Notes under the pieces: generated by a model | Seen by the model: the letters and a program-made list of their open reading frames with translations, nothing else | What the model was told of the DNA's origin: nothing | Database searches by the model: none | Program-made: the position numbers and the translations under genes | DNA from: UBA4416 sp046345275 | Lineage (GTDB): Bacteria; Bacteroidota; Bacteroidia; B-17B0; Aurantibacillaceae | Direction of reading: 5' to 3' | DNA: 11,215 nucleotides | Assembly: GCA_046345275.1 (NCBI GenBank) | Contig: JBKDJY010000193.1 | Span: forward strand, 1 to 11,215 | Shown here: in pieces, positions 1-9,000 of the stretch | Position numbering within the stretch: the stretch's first letter is position 1 | How the letters are laid out: each line of letters opens with the position of its first letter

Positions 1-1
1 T

Positions 2-127
2 TTTAACTTCATTCGTAAAATGGCACTTAATATTATTCGACAAAAAAATGACAAAAAAAGCTTAAGAAGACGAAGAAAAGAAGCGGCAAGGTCAACGAAT
101 TACTTGGCCGATTTATTAACTTTCTGA
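2..127 (+). CDS. Transposase C-terminal fragment, ISAs1 / H-repeat family (cut by window edge)
   Basis: An open frame enters from the left edge and ends at TGA 125-127, giving 41 residues. It reads F-I-R-K-M-A-L-N-I-I, then a very basic run (KKSLRRRRKEAAR), then N-Y-L-A-D-L-L and the stop. This matches the usual end of ISAs1-family DDE transposases as I know them: an 'IRK.ALN.L' helix, a K/R-rich stretch and a final 'YL..LL'. The catalytic residues lie outside the window, so intactness cannot be judged. The stop codon overlaps the proposed terminal inverted repeat, a compact arrangement common in IS elements. The family call rests on pattern recognition of a short tail. Another transposase family is possible; a host gene is less likely. 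Confidence 0.68.
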   Translation, partial: FNFIRKMALNIIRQKNDKKSLRRRRKEAARSTNYLADLLTF

Positions 128-140
128 TGCGGTTGCCCTG
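126..140. repeat. Probable terminal inverted repeat of the upstream IS (right end)
   Basis: GATGCGGTTGCCCTG sits at the transposase stop. Its reverse complement, CAGGGCAACCGCATC, has the CAGGG tip typical of ISAs1-like ends. The partner repeat is outside the window, so this is an assignment by position and tip sequence, not by an observed pair. Confidence 0.5.
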
Positions 141-193
141 ACATTCGTATTCATTAGTTTTTTATGTAAAATGTTTATTAAATTTTTGTGAAA
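141..193 (+). promoter_or_regulatory. Leader between the IS end and the operon; no promoter identified
   Basis: This AT-rich stretch is the only space between the IS boundary and the first gene of the operon, so any native promoter must lie here or be supplied by the IS. I looked for the Bacteroidota pattern (TTTG near -33, TAnnTTTG near -7) and found no convincing match. TAAATTTTTG at 179-188 is the nearest resemblance, but it is off-consensus and too close to the start codon. There is no Shine-Dalgarno sequence. The bases before the ATG at 194 are GTGAAA, as expected for A-rich Bacteroidota leaders. Confidence 0.3.
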
Positions 194-1576
194 ATGATAA
201 AAAATAGAAACATAGTCATCCTCTTAGCTTTTTTATTAGTAAATAATATAAGAGTTTTATCTCAATCTGTTGCTGGTATCATTGTTGGGTCTCAAGATTA
301 TTGTGATACAATAAATAATAGTGGATTTCTTTCTTTGACTGGTTATACTGGTGATATCGAATGGCAATATTCAATAGATAAAGGATTAACTTGGATTTCT
401 AATGGGAACAATTTAAGCAGCCAAAGTTATTACGATCTTAAGGAAACAACTTGCTATCGGGTAATTGTTAAAAATGGTTCTTTTCCACCAGATACTTCAC
501 CTGTTGTTTGCAATATTATATTCAAACATACAAAAGCAGGAAACATTTCGGGTGGTGGTACATTTTGTGGTAGCACAGGTACTGGAACTTTACAAATACT
601 AGGAAACGTAGGAAATGTTTTATATTGGGGTAAATCAACCAATGGTGGAGCATCATGGAGTGTGATTACAAATACATCCTCAGTTGTAACTTACACAAAC
701 ATTACTCAAAATACGCAATATAGAGCAATAGTTAAAAATGGATCTCAGTGTTTAACTGAAACTACTCCTGTCGTTTCTTTCTCAATCAATTCCTTATCAG
801 ATGCTGGAACCATAAGTCCTCCAACTAATTCAATAGTTTGCCCTCGCATTAATTCTAATACCTTACAATTAAGTGGATATGTTGGTAATGTTGTTGCTTG
901 GTTATATAATGATGGAGATGGCGCAGGTTGGAAAAAAATTCAAAGTTCGTTTCCTTCAGAAGTGTTCTCTAATATTACTAACACAACTACTTGCTATGCG
1001 CTCGTACAAAATGCTAATTGCCCTGTTGATACTTCTAATAAAGTTTCGATAAATGTGCATAGCATTAATCCTGTTTATGCTGGCAAAGATACTGTTGTTG
1101 GAGAAAATCAACGCGTCATCTTAAACGGCAGAGGGACGGGTACTCCTAAATGGTTACCACAATCTTCTGAAATTGAAAATCCTTATACTTTTAATACAAC
1201 TGCTCTGCCCAAATTAACCACTGAATATATTTTAGAAGTAACTGATGCCAATGGTTGCGTTAATTCAGATTCTGTATTAATAAAAGTTGTTTCAAAACAA
1301 TATGATGGAAAAATAACCACACTTTTTACGCCAAATGGCGATGGGGTAAATGATGAGTGGTTTATTGAAAATATTAATTTTTATCCTGAAAATGAAGTAT
1401 TAGTTTACAATTTAAATGGAAACTTAGTTTATAATAAAAAATCTTATAATAATGATTGGCGTGGAACATACAACGATAAGCCTTTACCAAATGGCACCTA
1501 TTTTTATGTATTTGTAGTAGATAAATCTGGACAAACCTATAAAGGAAGTGTTGAAATCATTAGTGGAAGAGAATAA
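194..1576 (+). CDS. Secreted Ig-like repeat protein with T9SS type B sorting domain
   Basis: This is a probable cell-surface protein exported by Sec and then the T9SS. From the ATG at 194 (460 aa) there is a Sec signal peptide (basic MIKNRN, hydrophobic core, probable cleavage near VLS|QS at residue 23). Three related Ig-like repeats follow at about 27-110, 115-198 and 204-288. Each has a G-x-x-G turn before a W (EWQYS, LYWGKS, VAWLY), and the second and third open with A-G-x-I-S. A fourth, different Ig/PKD-like module (AGKDTVVGENQ...) spans about 295-366. The C-terminal 90 residues are a CHU_C / gliding-motility-associated type B sorting domain, with TPNGDGVNDEW at about 379-389 and NGTYFYVF near the end. 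No catalytic motif is visible, so the ligand or role is unknown. A GTG at 188 in the same frame is an alternative start; I prefer the ATG because GTG starts are uncommon in this phylum and the leader suits it. The stop codon directly abuts the next ATG, implying translational coupling with the PorP/SprF gene, its likely outer-membrane partner. Confidence 0.87.
   Translation: MIKNRNIVILLAFLLVNNIRVLSQSVAGIIVGSQDYCDTINNSGFLSLTGYTGDIEWQYSIDKGLTWISNGNNLSSQSYYDLKETTCYRVIVKNGSFPPDTSPVVCNIIFKHTKAGNISGGGTFCGSTGTGTLQILGNVGNVLYWGKSTNGGASWSVITNTSSVVTYTNITQNTQYRAIVKNGSQCLTETTPVVSFSINSLSDAGTISPPTNSIVCPRINSNTLQLSGYVGNVVAWLYNDGDGAGWKKIQSSFPSEVFSNITNTTTCYALVQNANCPVDTSNKVSINVHSINPVYAGKDTVVGENQRVILNGRGTGTPKWLPQSSEIENPYTFNTTALPKLTTEYILEVTDANGCVNSDSVLIKVVSKQYDGKITTLFTPNGDGVNDEWFIENINFYPENEVLVYNLNGNLVYNKKSYNNDWRGTYNDKPLPNGTYFYVFVVDKSGQTYKGSVEIISGRE
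1304..1573 (+). other. Type B T9SS C-terminal sorting domain of the first gene
   Basis: The last 90 residues match the classic CHU_C / gliding-motility C-terminal pattern. TPNGDGVNDEW comes first, then an L-V-Y-N-x-x-G-x-L-V-Y strand pair, a N-N-D-W-R-G-T-Y turn, P-L-P-N-G-T-Y-F-Y and a final strand ending at the C-terminus. In the family, this domain directs passage through the T9SS translocon and is associated with PorP/SprF partners; unlike type A domains it is not generally linked to PorU-dependent processing. Confidence 0.85.
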
Positions 1577-3007
1577 ATGAGAACGAGTACAAAAGCATTT
1601 TTATTGGTTTTGATTTTATCAAATAAACTGCAATCTCAGCAAATTGTATCTTTTAACCATGCTTTTTTTAAACCGATGATCATTAACCCAGCATACACAG
1701 CAGTAGATAACGCTCCTAACCTGATGATTATTAATCGTACCCAGTGGACTGGTTTTAAGGGTGGGCCGCAATATAACGTGTTAAGTTTTGATGGAAATGC
1801 TTTTAATAAAAATACTGGACTAGGAATTATTTTAACAAGCGATAAAAAAGGTCTCAATAGTAGAATAGGCGGATCATTTTTATATTCGTACAAATTAAAA
1901 TTCAAAAACCGTATTTTTTTAAAATTAGGTCTTGCTGCAGGTGCTGTTAATCAAAATTTTAATTATTCGAATGCAGTGATTGAAAATACAAATGATGCTA
2001 GTTTGTTTAATAACAATCAAAGCAGTACTACTTTTGATTCCAATTTTGGACTAACCTTCTTTTGCAAGAATCTTGAATTTGGTGTTTCTGCTCCGCAACT
2101 TGCAGGTAATTCTTTTTCCTATAAATCTACCTCCGACAAGCAGATATTATATACCCAAAACCGGCATTATATGAGCACTTTAAAATACAATTTAATTCTA
2201 AAGAAAGAAATCACTATTTCTCCTTTTGCACTTGTAAGGTATTTACCAAATGCACCACTACAATATGATGCCAATTTAAATGTAAATTTTAAAAATAAAT
2301 TTTGGATAGGTGGGACTTATAAAAATGATTATGCCATTTCCATTAATCTTGGATTCACTTTATTTAAACACCTTTCAATAGGTTATTCGTATGATTATAT
2401 AACAGGAAGTCTCAATAAATATGCAGGTTTGAGCCATGAAATTTTATTAAATTATAGATTTTTTAAACCAAAAAAGGAAGCAGTTGTAAATACTGATTCT
2501 ATTAATAATGCAAAAACTCAAGCCGATTTAAATAAATTAATCATACAACGAATTCTTGATAAGATTGACGCACTTCTAGAAAAAGATAATGTTCCACCTC
2601 AAGAAATTACAGATTTAATGAATGAGATTTCTTCATTTTTTGATAATGATTCTGATGATCCTTTTCAAAAAACGATACAGAAATATTATGCTTCGTTAAA
2701 AAAACAAGCTAAGGGAGAAATTAACGTTTTATTAAAAGGATCAATTATATTAAAGGGATCAGAAGACAATCCAAACTACTCCAACGTATTTATTTCCATA
2801 AACGATTTTATTACTAACGAATTAATTGCAACTAGTTCTGCCAGACCTAGAGATGGGAAATATTTTTTTATTTTAAACCCTGGTCGTAAATATAAAATCA
2901 CGGTTGAAAATGAAGGTTATCCAACTTTCATTAAGGAGTTTACTGCATCTAGTAGTGGAGAGTCTTATGAAGTTAATCAAGAGATTATATTAAAAAAAGT
3001 AAAATAA
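1577..3007 (+). CDS. PorP/SprF family T9SS outer-membrane protein with C-terminal regulatory-like (CRD) extension
   Basis: This is a predicted outer-membrane beta-barrel helper for type B T9SS cargo. A signal peptide (residues 1-20, cleavage near LQS|QQ) precedes the PorP/SprF signature: H-A-F-F-K-P-M-I-I-N-P-A-Y-T at about 28-41, then N-R-T-Q-W at 53-57 and a G-rich series of amphipathic strands. The barrel ends near residue 296 (GLSHEILLNYRF), the usual family terminus. At 476 aa the protein is about 140 residues longer than typical members. Residues 300-378 are charged and probably helical (LNKLIIQRILDKIDALLEK). Residues 380-476 resemble a carboxypeptidase-regulatory-like beta-sandwich: S-N-V-F-I-S-I-N-D, then S-A-R-P-R-D-G-K-Y-F-F, then G-R-K-Y-K-I-T-V-E-N-E-G-Y. 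Similar CRD modules occur in the T9SS protein PorE, but the OmpA-like peptidoglycan-binding domain of PorE is absent here. The start abuts the preceding stop (TAAATG). The gene is most likely dedicated to the cargo encoded just upstream. Confidence 0.86.
   Translation: MRTSTKAFLLVLILSNKLQSQQIVSFNHAFFKPMIINPAYTAVDNAPNLMIINRTQWTGFKGGPQYNVLSFDGNAFNKNTGLGIILTSDKKGLNSRIGGSFLYSYKLKFKNRIFLKLGLAAGAVNQNFNYSNAVIENTNDASLFNNNQSSTTFDSNFGLTFFCKNLEFGVSAPQLAGNSFSYKSTSDKQILYTQNRHYMSTLKYNLILKKEITISPFALVRYLPNAPLQYDANLNVNFKNKFWIGGTYKNDYAISINLGFTLFKHLSIGYSYDYITGSLNKYAGLSHEILLNYRFFKPKKEAVVNTDSINNAKTQADLNKLIIQRILDKIDALLEKDNVPPQEITDLMNEISSFFDNDSDDPFQKTIQKYYASLKKQAKGEINVLLKGSIILKGSEDNPNYSNVFISINDFITNELIATSSARPRDGKYFFILNPGRKYKITVENEGYPTFIKEFTASSSGESYEVNQEIILKKVK
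2714..3004 (+). other. Carboxypeptidase-regulatory-like domain at the end of the second gene
   Basis: About 97 residues follow the barrel and its linker. The pattern is a first strand (EINVLLKGSIIL), an N-x-x-Y-S-N-V-F-I-S-I-N-D strand, a T-N-E-L-I-A-T-S strand, an R-x-D-G-K-Y-F-F hairpin and a P-G-R-K-Y-K-I-T-V strand, ending in I-I-L-K-K-V-K. This order, especially the DGKYFF and GRKYKITV elements, is what I associate with CRD/CNA-B-like beta-sandwiches. Such a domain would most simply sit in the periplasm below the barrel, but the topology is inferred. Confidence 0.65.
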
Positions 3008-3029
3008 TATTAACTAAAAACTTAAAAAC

Positions 3030-6000
3030 ATGAAAACTCTAAAAAAAATCGCTTTGAAATATTTTTGGTTACTCTTTTTATTACCAACACATTCATTTGC
3101 TACCCATGTTGCTGGAAGCACCCTTACCTATACTTATTTAGGTGGATCGAGCTACGCTATTACTTTTAAATTATTTAAAGATTGTGCCCCTGGCTCTGTT
3201 GGTTTTTCTGCAAATGAGACAATTTTTGTTTCTGACATTTTCGGTCAGATATTACACCCTCAATTAACTATTACAATCCCTTTGGTATCTGTTACAAACG
3301 TGACTGCCAATCTAGATCCCTGTGCAATACCTCCAAATCCTTTGCCTTGCATTCAGGAGGGAATTTATACTACCGTGGTAAATAATTTACCTCCCAACCC
3401 AGGAGGATATTGTTTATTTTACTTAACTTGTTGTCGCAATGCAGCTGTTATTAATGTGAATAACCCTCTTAATAGTGGAGAAACGGTTTGGGCCATTATA
3501 CCAGGAATGCAGATGACAGATATTTGGTTAGAAAATTTTTCATTACCTAACGGAACAACAATTGATAACGGCCCAACTTCTTGGAGCATTACTCCCACAG
3601 GCACCCCTGTAACATTTGCCAATGTAAATACAAATAGTTTTTTTGTTACCGGAGCTAATAATAGCACTTTTATTTGGACATCCCAATTAATTAATACTGC
3701 ATTCTGCGCACCAACATCTTCGTTAAACTTAAGGGTCGATTTAGGTGAATTTTCTACATTAGAACCGGGAGACTCAATTAGTGTATTTTATAGTGTTGAT
3801 GGTGGCCCACTCACTCTTTTTACCACTAACGGAAAAATAGCTGATGATTTTACGAGTGCAACAGCTTCTGTTTTTGGCATTGTGGGTTCAAACGTGAGAA
3901 TTGTGATAAGGATAAAGTATGATGCTGCTTCAGTAGGAGAAATATACAGCTTTGATAATGTGAGGGTTTCTTGTGTAAGACCTTTTATACCTAATAGTGA
4001 TCCATCCTTTAATACACTTCCTCCATTATATTTATGTGTGAATAAACCTTTTACTTTTGATCATAGCGCAACTGATTTAGATGGTGATTCCTTGGTTTAT
4101 TCCCTTTATCATCCTGCTGACGTTAATTTTGTTGTTGTTACCGGTGTTACAATGGTTGCTATCACACCCCCTACTTTTTCAACCTCAGCTACAAGTAGTC
4201 CATTTTTCCCTCCTCCTATATCATATAAGCCCGGATATAGCTCTACTAATCCATTTGGTACAGGTACAATTAGTATTAATCCATCAACAGGATCATTATT
4301 TATTAATCCAGGAACAATAGGTCAGTTTGTAGTAGGTGTTAGGGTTAGAGAATTTAGAAATGGAGTTTTTATTGGAGAAACGGTAAGGGATTTTCAATAT
4401 AGAGTCGTAAATTGTCCTGTTCCTCCTCCAAGTTTAAATGTTCCAAACAAAATCGTTTATGATGGTTGTGTAGCGACACTTACGGCGACTGGCATAAGTA
4501 CTGTGCAAACTACATGGACTTCCGTATTTCCAGGAGCACCAGGCGCTTATAATAATTTTTTAAACTGTACAGCTTCATGTATTACCAATACAGTAAGTAC
4601 TCCTGTAGGAGTTACGGCACCACCTTTTATAGATTTTGTTATTTGTGGCATTGCAACCAATTGTGGCGCTGCATTAGTATGTGATACTTTTAGGGTAAAT
4701 TTTGTGCCGACCTTATCTGTAAATATATTTCCTTCTAATCCAGCAGTTTGTTTTGGGGCAGGTACTACTTCTATCACTGCCACAGGAGCAGGTGGTTTCC
4801 CCCCCTATCAATATTTATGGAATAATGTTAATCCATCTCAAGGCATTGTTGTTGCTGGGGGAACAACTTGGAATGTTCAATTAAGTGATGCGTCTAACTG
4901 TCCGCCAGTTTTTAGAACAATTACCGTGGGCACATTTACCGATGTAACGACCGTAAATGCCGGCCCAGATCTAATAAAATGTAAACAAAGTCCATCCTCA
5001 ATTATAAATGGAACCATAACTGGCTCAACTGGCGGAAGTTGGTCGGGAGGTTCAGGAACTTATTCACCAAATAATACGACTTTAACAAATTTAACTTATT
5101 CTCCTACTGCGGCAGAGTTAGCGGCAGGATCAGTGACTTTAATTTTAACTTCAGCTCCTAATTTTGGCTGCCCGTTAAAAAGAGATTCATTGGTAATAAA
5201 ATATTTTAATTTTAGTGGTATTCCTTCTGCTACCATAAGTAATGTGAGTTGTTTTGCTGGCAACAATGGTTCGGTTACAGTTAATGTTACTGGAGGTTTT
5301 AAGCCCTATCAATATTTATGGAACACTGCTCCCTCTCAAACCACAACTACTATTAGTAATTTAACAGCTCAAGGTTATATTGTGTCAATTACTGATAGTA
5401 TTGGCTGCATTAATCAGACAACCGTTAATGTTACGCAACCTACGCCAATAAACATTAATTCCATTATCAGCCCCGTTTTTTGTATTGGCTCCAGTACAGG
5501 CTCTATAAACATAAGCCCTGTAGGAGGAGTCCCACCATACACCTATTCTTGGAGTCCTGGAGGTCAAACAACACCATCATTGACGGCACTATCGGTAGGC
5601 ACTTATACGGCAGTAGTAACAGATTTTAATGGTTGTACAAGAATTATCCAACCAATCATTACAAATTTTTCTCCTTTACCCCTTTCTGTTACCTTTACCA
5701 CAACCAATGTTACCTGTTTTGGAAGTAATAATGGATTAATCAATACGACGGCAGCAGGGGGAACAGCGCCATATACCTATTCTTGGAACCCAGGAGGATC
5801 AACCACTCCAAACATTTCTGCTTTATCTCCCGGTACCAGAACATTAATTGTTAGAGATTCAAGAAATTGCACAGTAACCAATACTATTTTAATTACTCAA
5901 CCTTCATTTAGTTTATCAGCAGTAACCTCTAATACAGCAGAAACATGTGATTATTTAAATGATGGAAAAGCATCCGTTACCGTGTCAGGAGGAACAGGTC

Positions 6001-9000
6001 CTTATACTTACACTTGGCAGCCAAGTGCTTTAACAACATCTTTAATTACAAACAGAGCCAGTGGAATTTATACGGTAATAGTTAGTGATGCAAATGGTTG
6101 TTTGAGGCTTAATACCACAACCATTACTCAGCCAGCAAACCTTGCAGTAACGTTCCAAAGTATTACCAATGTAAGCTGTTTTGGTGGAAATACTGGGATT
6201 ATTACAGCAAATTCCCCAAGCGGTGGAACGGGACCTTATACTTATTCTTGGAATCCTGGTGGATCAACAGGCAATACGATTAATAATTTGAGTTCAGGAA
6301 CATATTCGGTCATTGTAACAGATAGTAAAGGTTGTGTTGCAAATAATGCCGCTACAGTTACCCAACCAACATTGGCTTTAAATTTTACAACATCTTCTAC
6401 ATCACCTTCATGCTTTAGTTTTACAAATGGCGTTGTATCTGTTTCGTCCATTACTGGAGGGACTCCTGCTTACAGTTACACTTGGATGCCTGGTAATAAT
6501 AATAATCAAGTTTATAATAATGTTAAGTCTGATACCTATACCATTACAGCTAAAGATGCCTTGGGATGTACTTTAACCAATACTGTTTTTGTGAGTCAAC
6601 CAACTCAAATCGTAGCTGTTATTACCACATCGAATTCCACTTGTGGTAATTTTAATGGTACTGGAGAGGTCATAAGTATATCTGGAGGAACTGCACCATT
6701 TACTTATGCTTGGTCGGTTGGTACTTCAACATCTAATATTGTGAGTGTTTTTTCTTCTGGCTCTTATTCATCTATCGTTACTGATGCTAGTGGTTGCTCT
6801 GTTACTACGCCTTTCATTATAAATGATATTGGTGGACCACAATTTAGTTTAATTTCGTCAAATAACATTGATTGTTTTGGAGCTTCTACGGGTTCAATTT
6901 CTGTAAGAGTTACTTTAGGCGTCCCTCCTTTATCCTATACTTGGTCTCCAATTGGTGGAAATGGCGTTAGCGCTACCTCAAATATTACACTTACCGCAAC
7001 AAGTTTGCCCATTGGCTCCTATAACATTGTTGTAGAGGATGCCAGTGGCTGCAAGGCGACATCTAGTCCTACGATTTTGACGCAGCCCGATCAACTCATT
7101 GAAAGCATTTCAATCTCAAACGTGAGTTGCTTTGGTTCGGCTTCGGGGTCAGCGTCTGTTTCAGTTTCAGGAGGTACACCTGCCTTTACTTATACTTGGC
7201 TACCCAGTGCCACAACAGGTTCAGTCATTTCAGGATTAACCGCTGGAAATTATTCAATACAAATTTCAGATGCTAATAATTGCTCCATTAATAGTCTATT
7301 TAGTATTAACCAACCAACAATTCCACTTCAAGCAACATCGAGTGTAACCAATGTTACCTGCTTTGGTCTCAATAATGGCATTGGTGAAATCAATGTTACA
7401 GGCGGAACAGGACCATTTCAATACAATTGGCTTCCGTTGGCTTCAAGTGGCCAACTTATTGGTAGTTTATCACCTGGAAATTATACTGTTAATGTGATTG
7501 ATTTTAATAATTGCTCAACTTCAACAACACTCAGTATCATTCAGCCTTTAGCAGCAATAACAGCAACAGAAATGCACACAAATGTTTTATGTTTTGGCTT
7601 GTCAAATGGTTCAGCATCTGTTACTGTTTCGGGTGGTACTCCTGGATACTCCTATAATTGGAGTTTACCAGCAGTAAGCTCAACGTCTGTAGCCAATAAC
7701 TTAGATCCCACTGATTATTTTGTTACTGTATCTGATTTAAATAATTGTCAAACGGTTGTGCAAATTACCATAGATTCACCCACAGAAATTATCGCTAGTT
7801 TGGTGCCAATTGACGCCGCTTGCGGATTAGCTAATGGATCAATAACTTCTCAAGTAACAGGTGGAACTGCGCCTTACACCTATTCGTGGTCTCCAATTGC
7901 TGGAAATAATTCGAATTTAACTGGTTTATTACCTAATACCTATACGTTAGATGTTGGAGATTTTAATAATTGTATAAAAACATTAACTACTACATTGGTT
8001 GATATTTCAGGCCCTACGCTTTCTATTGCAAATGTTGTAAATGATTCTTGCTTTAATGCTAATAAGGGTTTAATAAGTATAACTATTACCTCAGGTTCAG
8101 CTCCGTATTCAACCAGTTGGTTACCTTATGGTGGAAATGGAACAACCGCATCCTCTTTAGCAGCAGGCATTTATACCGCAAGTGTTATAGATGCCAATGG
8201 TTGTTTATCAGCCATCACGGCGACAATTACCGAGCCAGCACCAATGGCTAGTGTAATAAATTCTATCACAAATGTTTCATGCTTTAATGGCAATGATGGC
8301 TCTATATCTGTTTTAGCATCGGGCGGTACTCCTAGCTACACTTATAGTTGGACGCCGAGTAATTCAGGATCTGTTATTTCTAATTTAACCAATGGTTTAT
8401 ATTCCGTAGTAGTAAAAGATAGTAAATATTGCACATCTTTCCTATCCGCAAGTATCAGCCAGCCAAGTACGGCATTGACCAGTTCTATTACGAGTATTAA
8501 TCAACCAAAGTGCGCAACTTCAATTGGTGATGCAACAGCAATTGCAGCTGGTGGAACACCGCCTTATTTTTATTCTTGGTCTACAAGTCCTCCTCAAACT
8601 ACTTCTAGTGTTTTTAATTTGACAGGTGGAACTTATTCGCTAACCGTAACTGATAACAATGGTTGTGTCAGTACAAACACCCTTTCCATTATTCAACCAA
8701 ATGTATTTAATACATTAGCTGGTTCGGGAGCTACAGTATGCGTAAGTCAGTCTGCAACACTATCTCCAAGTTCATCTGCAACCATAACAGCTATTGCAGT
8801 TGGAGGCGTTGCGCCTTATTCCTATAATTGGCAAACGATACCACCAGCTACTAATACTGGAACTTTGGTTGTAACACCACAAGTAAACACTACTTATATA
8901 GTGGTAGCGATTGATGCGAATGGCTGTGCTGGAAATGCAGACACCATTAAAGTAGTTGCTTATTCTTTATTTGCTCCTAATGATATTTCAGCTTTAGGAA

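Larger units (their letters stand above)
1..140 (+). mobile_element. Right end of an insertion sequence, ISAs1-like (partial)
   Basis: The first 140 bases look like the 3' end of an IS element whose body lies left of the window. The evidence is a transposase C-terminus in an open frame from the window edge to a stop at 125-127, followed within 13 bp by a sequence ending in CCCTG. Read inward on the other strand this is CAGGG, a typical tip for ISAs1-family elements. If the tip is at 140, the following bases (ACATTCGTAT, 141-150) would be the target flank and might include a target duplication. The other copy is out of view, so the boundary is inferred from one end only. Confidence 0.6.

Noticed and set aside
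3041..3048. A8 run at codons 4-7 of the giant adhesin, a possible slippage site
   Set aside because: A-runs of this size are common at the 5' ends of genes in AT-rich genomes and it encodes ordinary K-K after the start; no sign of a functional switch.
4081..4320. Forward open frame of 79 codons in another frame inside the adhesin
   Set aside because: Low-complexity Leu/Ile-rich translation caused by frame-shifted reading of the adhesin; no leader or motif of its own.
5226..8700. CRISPR-like or recent DNA tandem repeat in the region of regular periodicity
   Set aside because: The periodicity is at protein level, about 230 bp per unit with diverged DNA and an uninterrupted reading frame; there are no short identical repeats with spacers.
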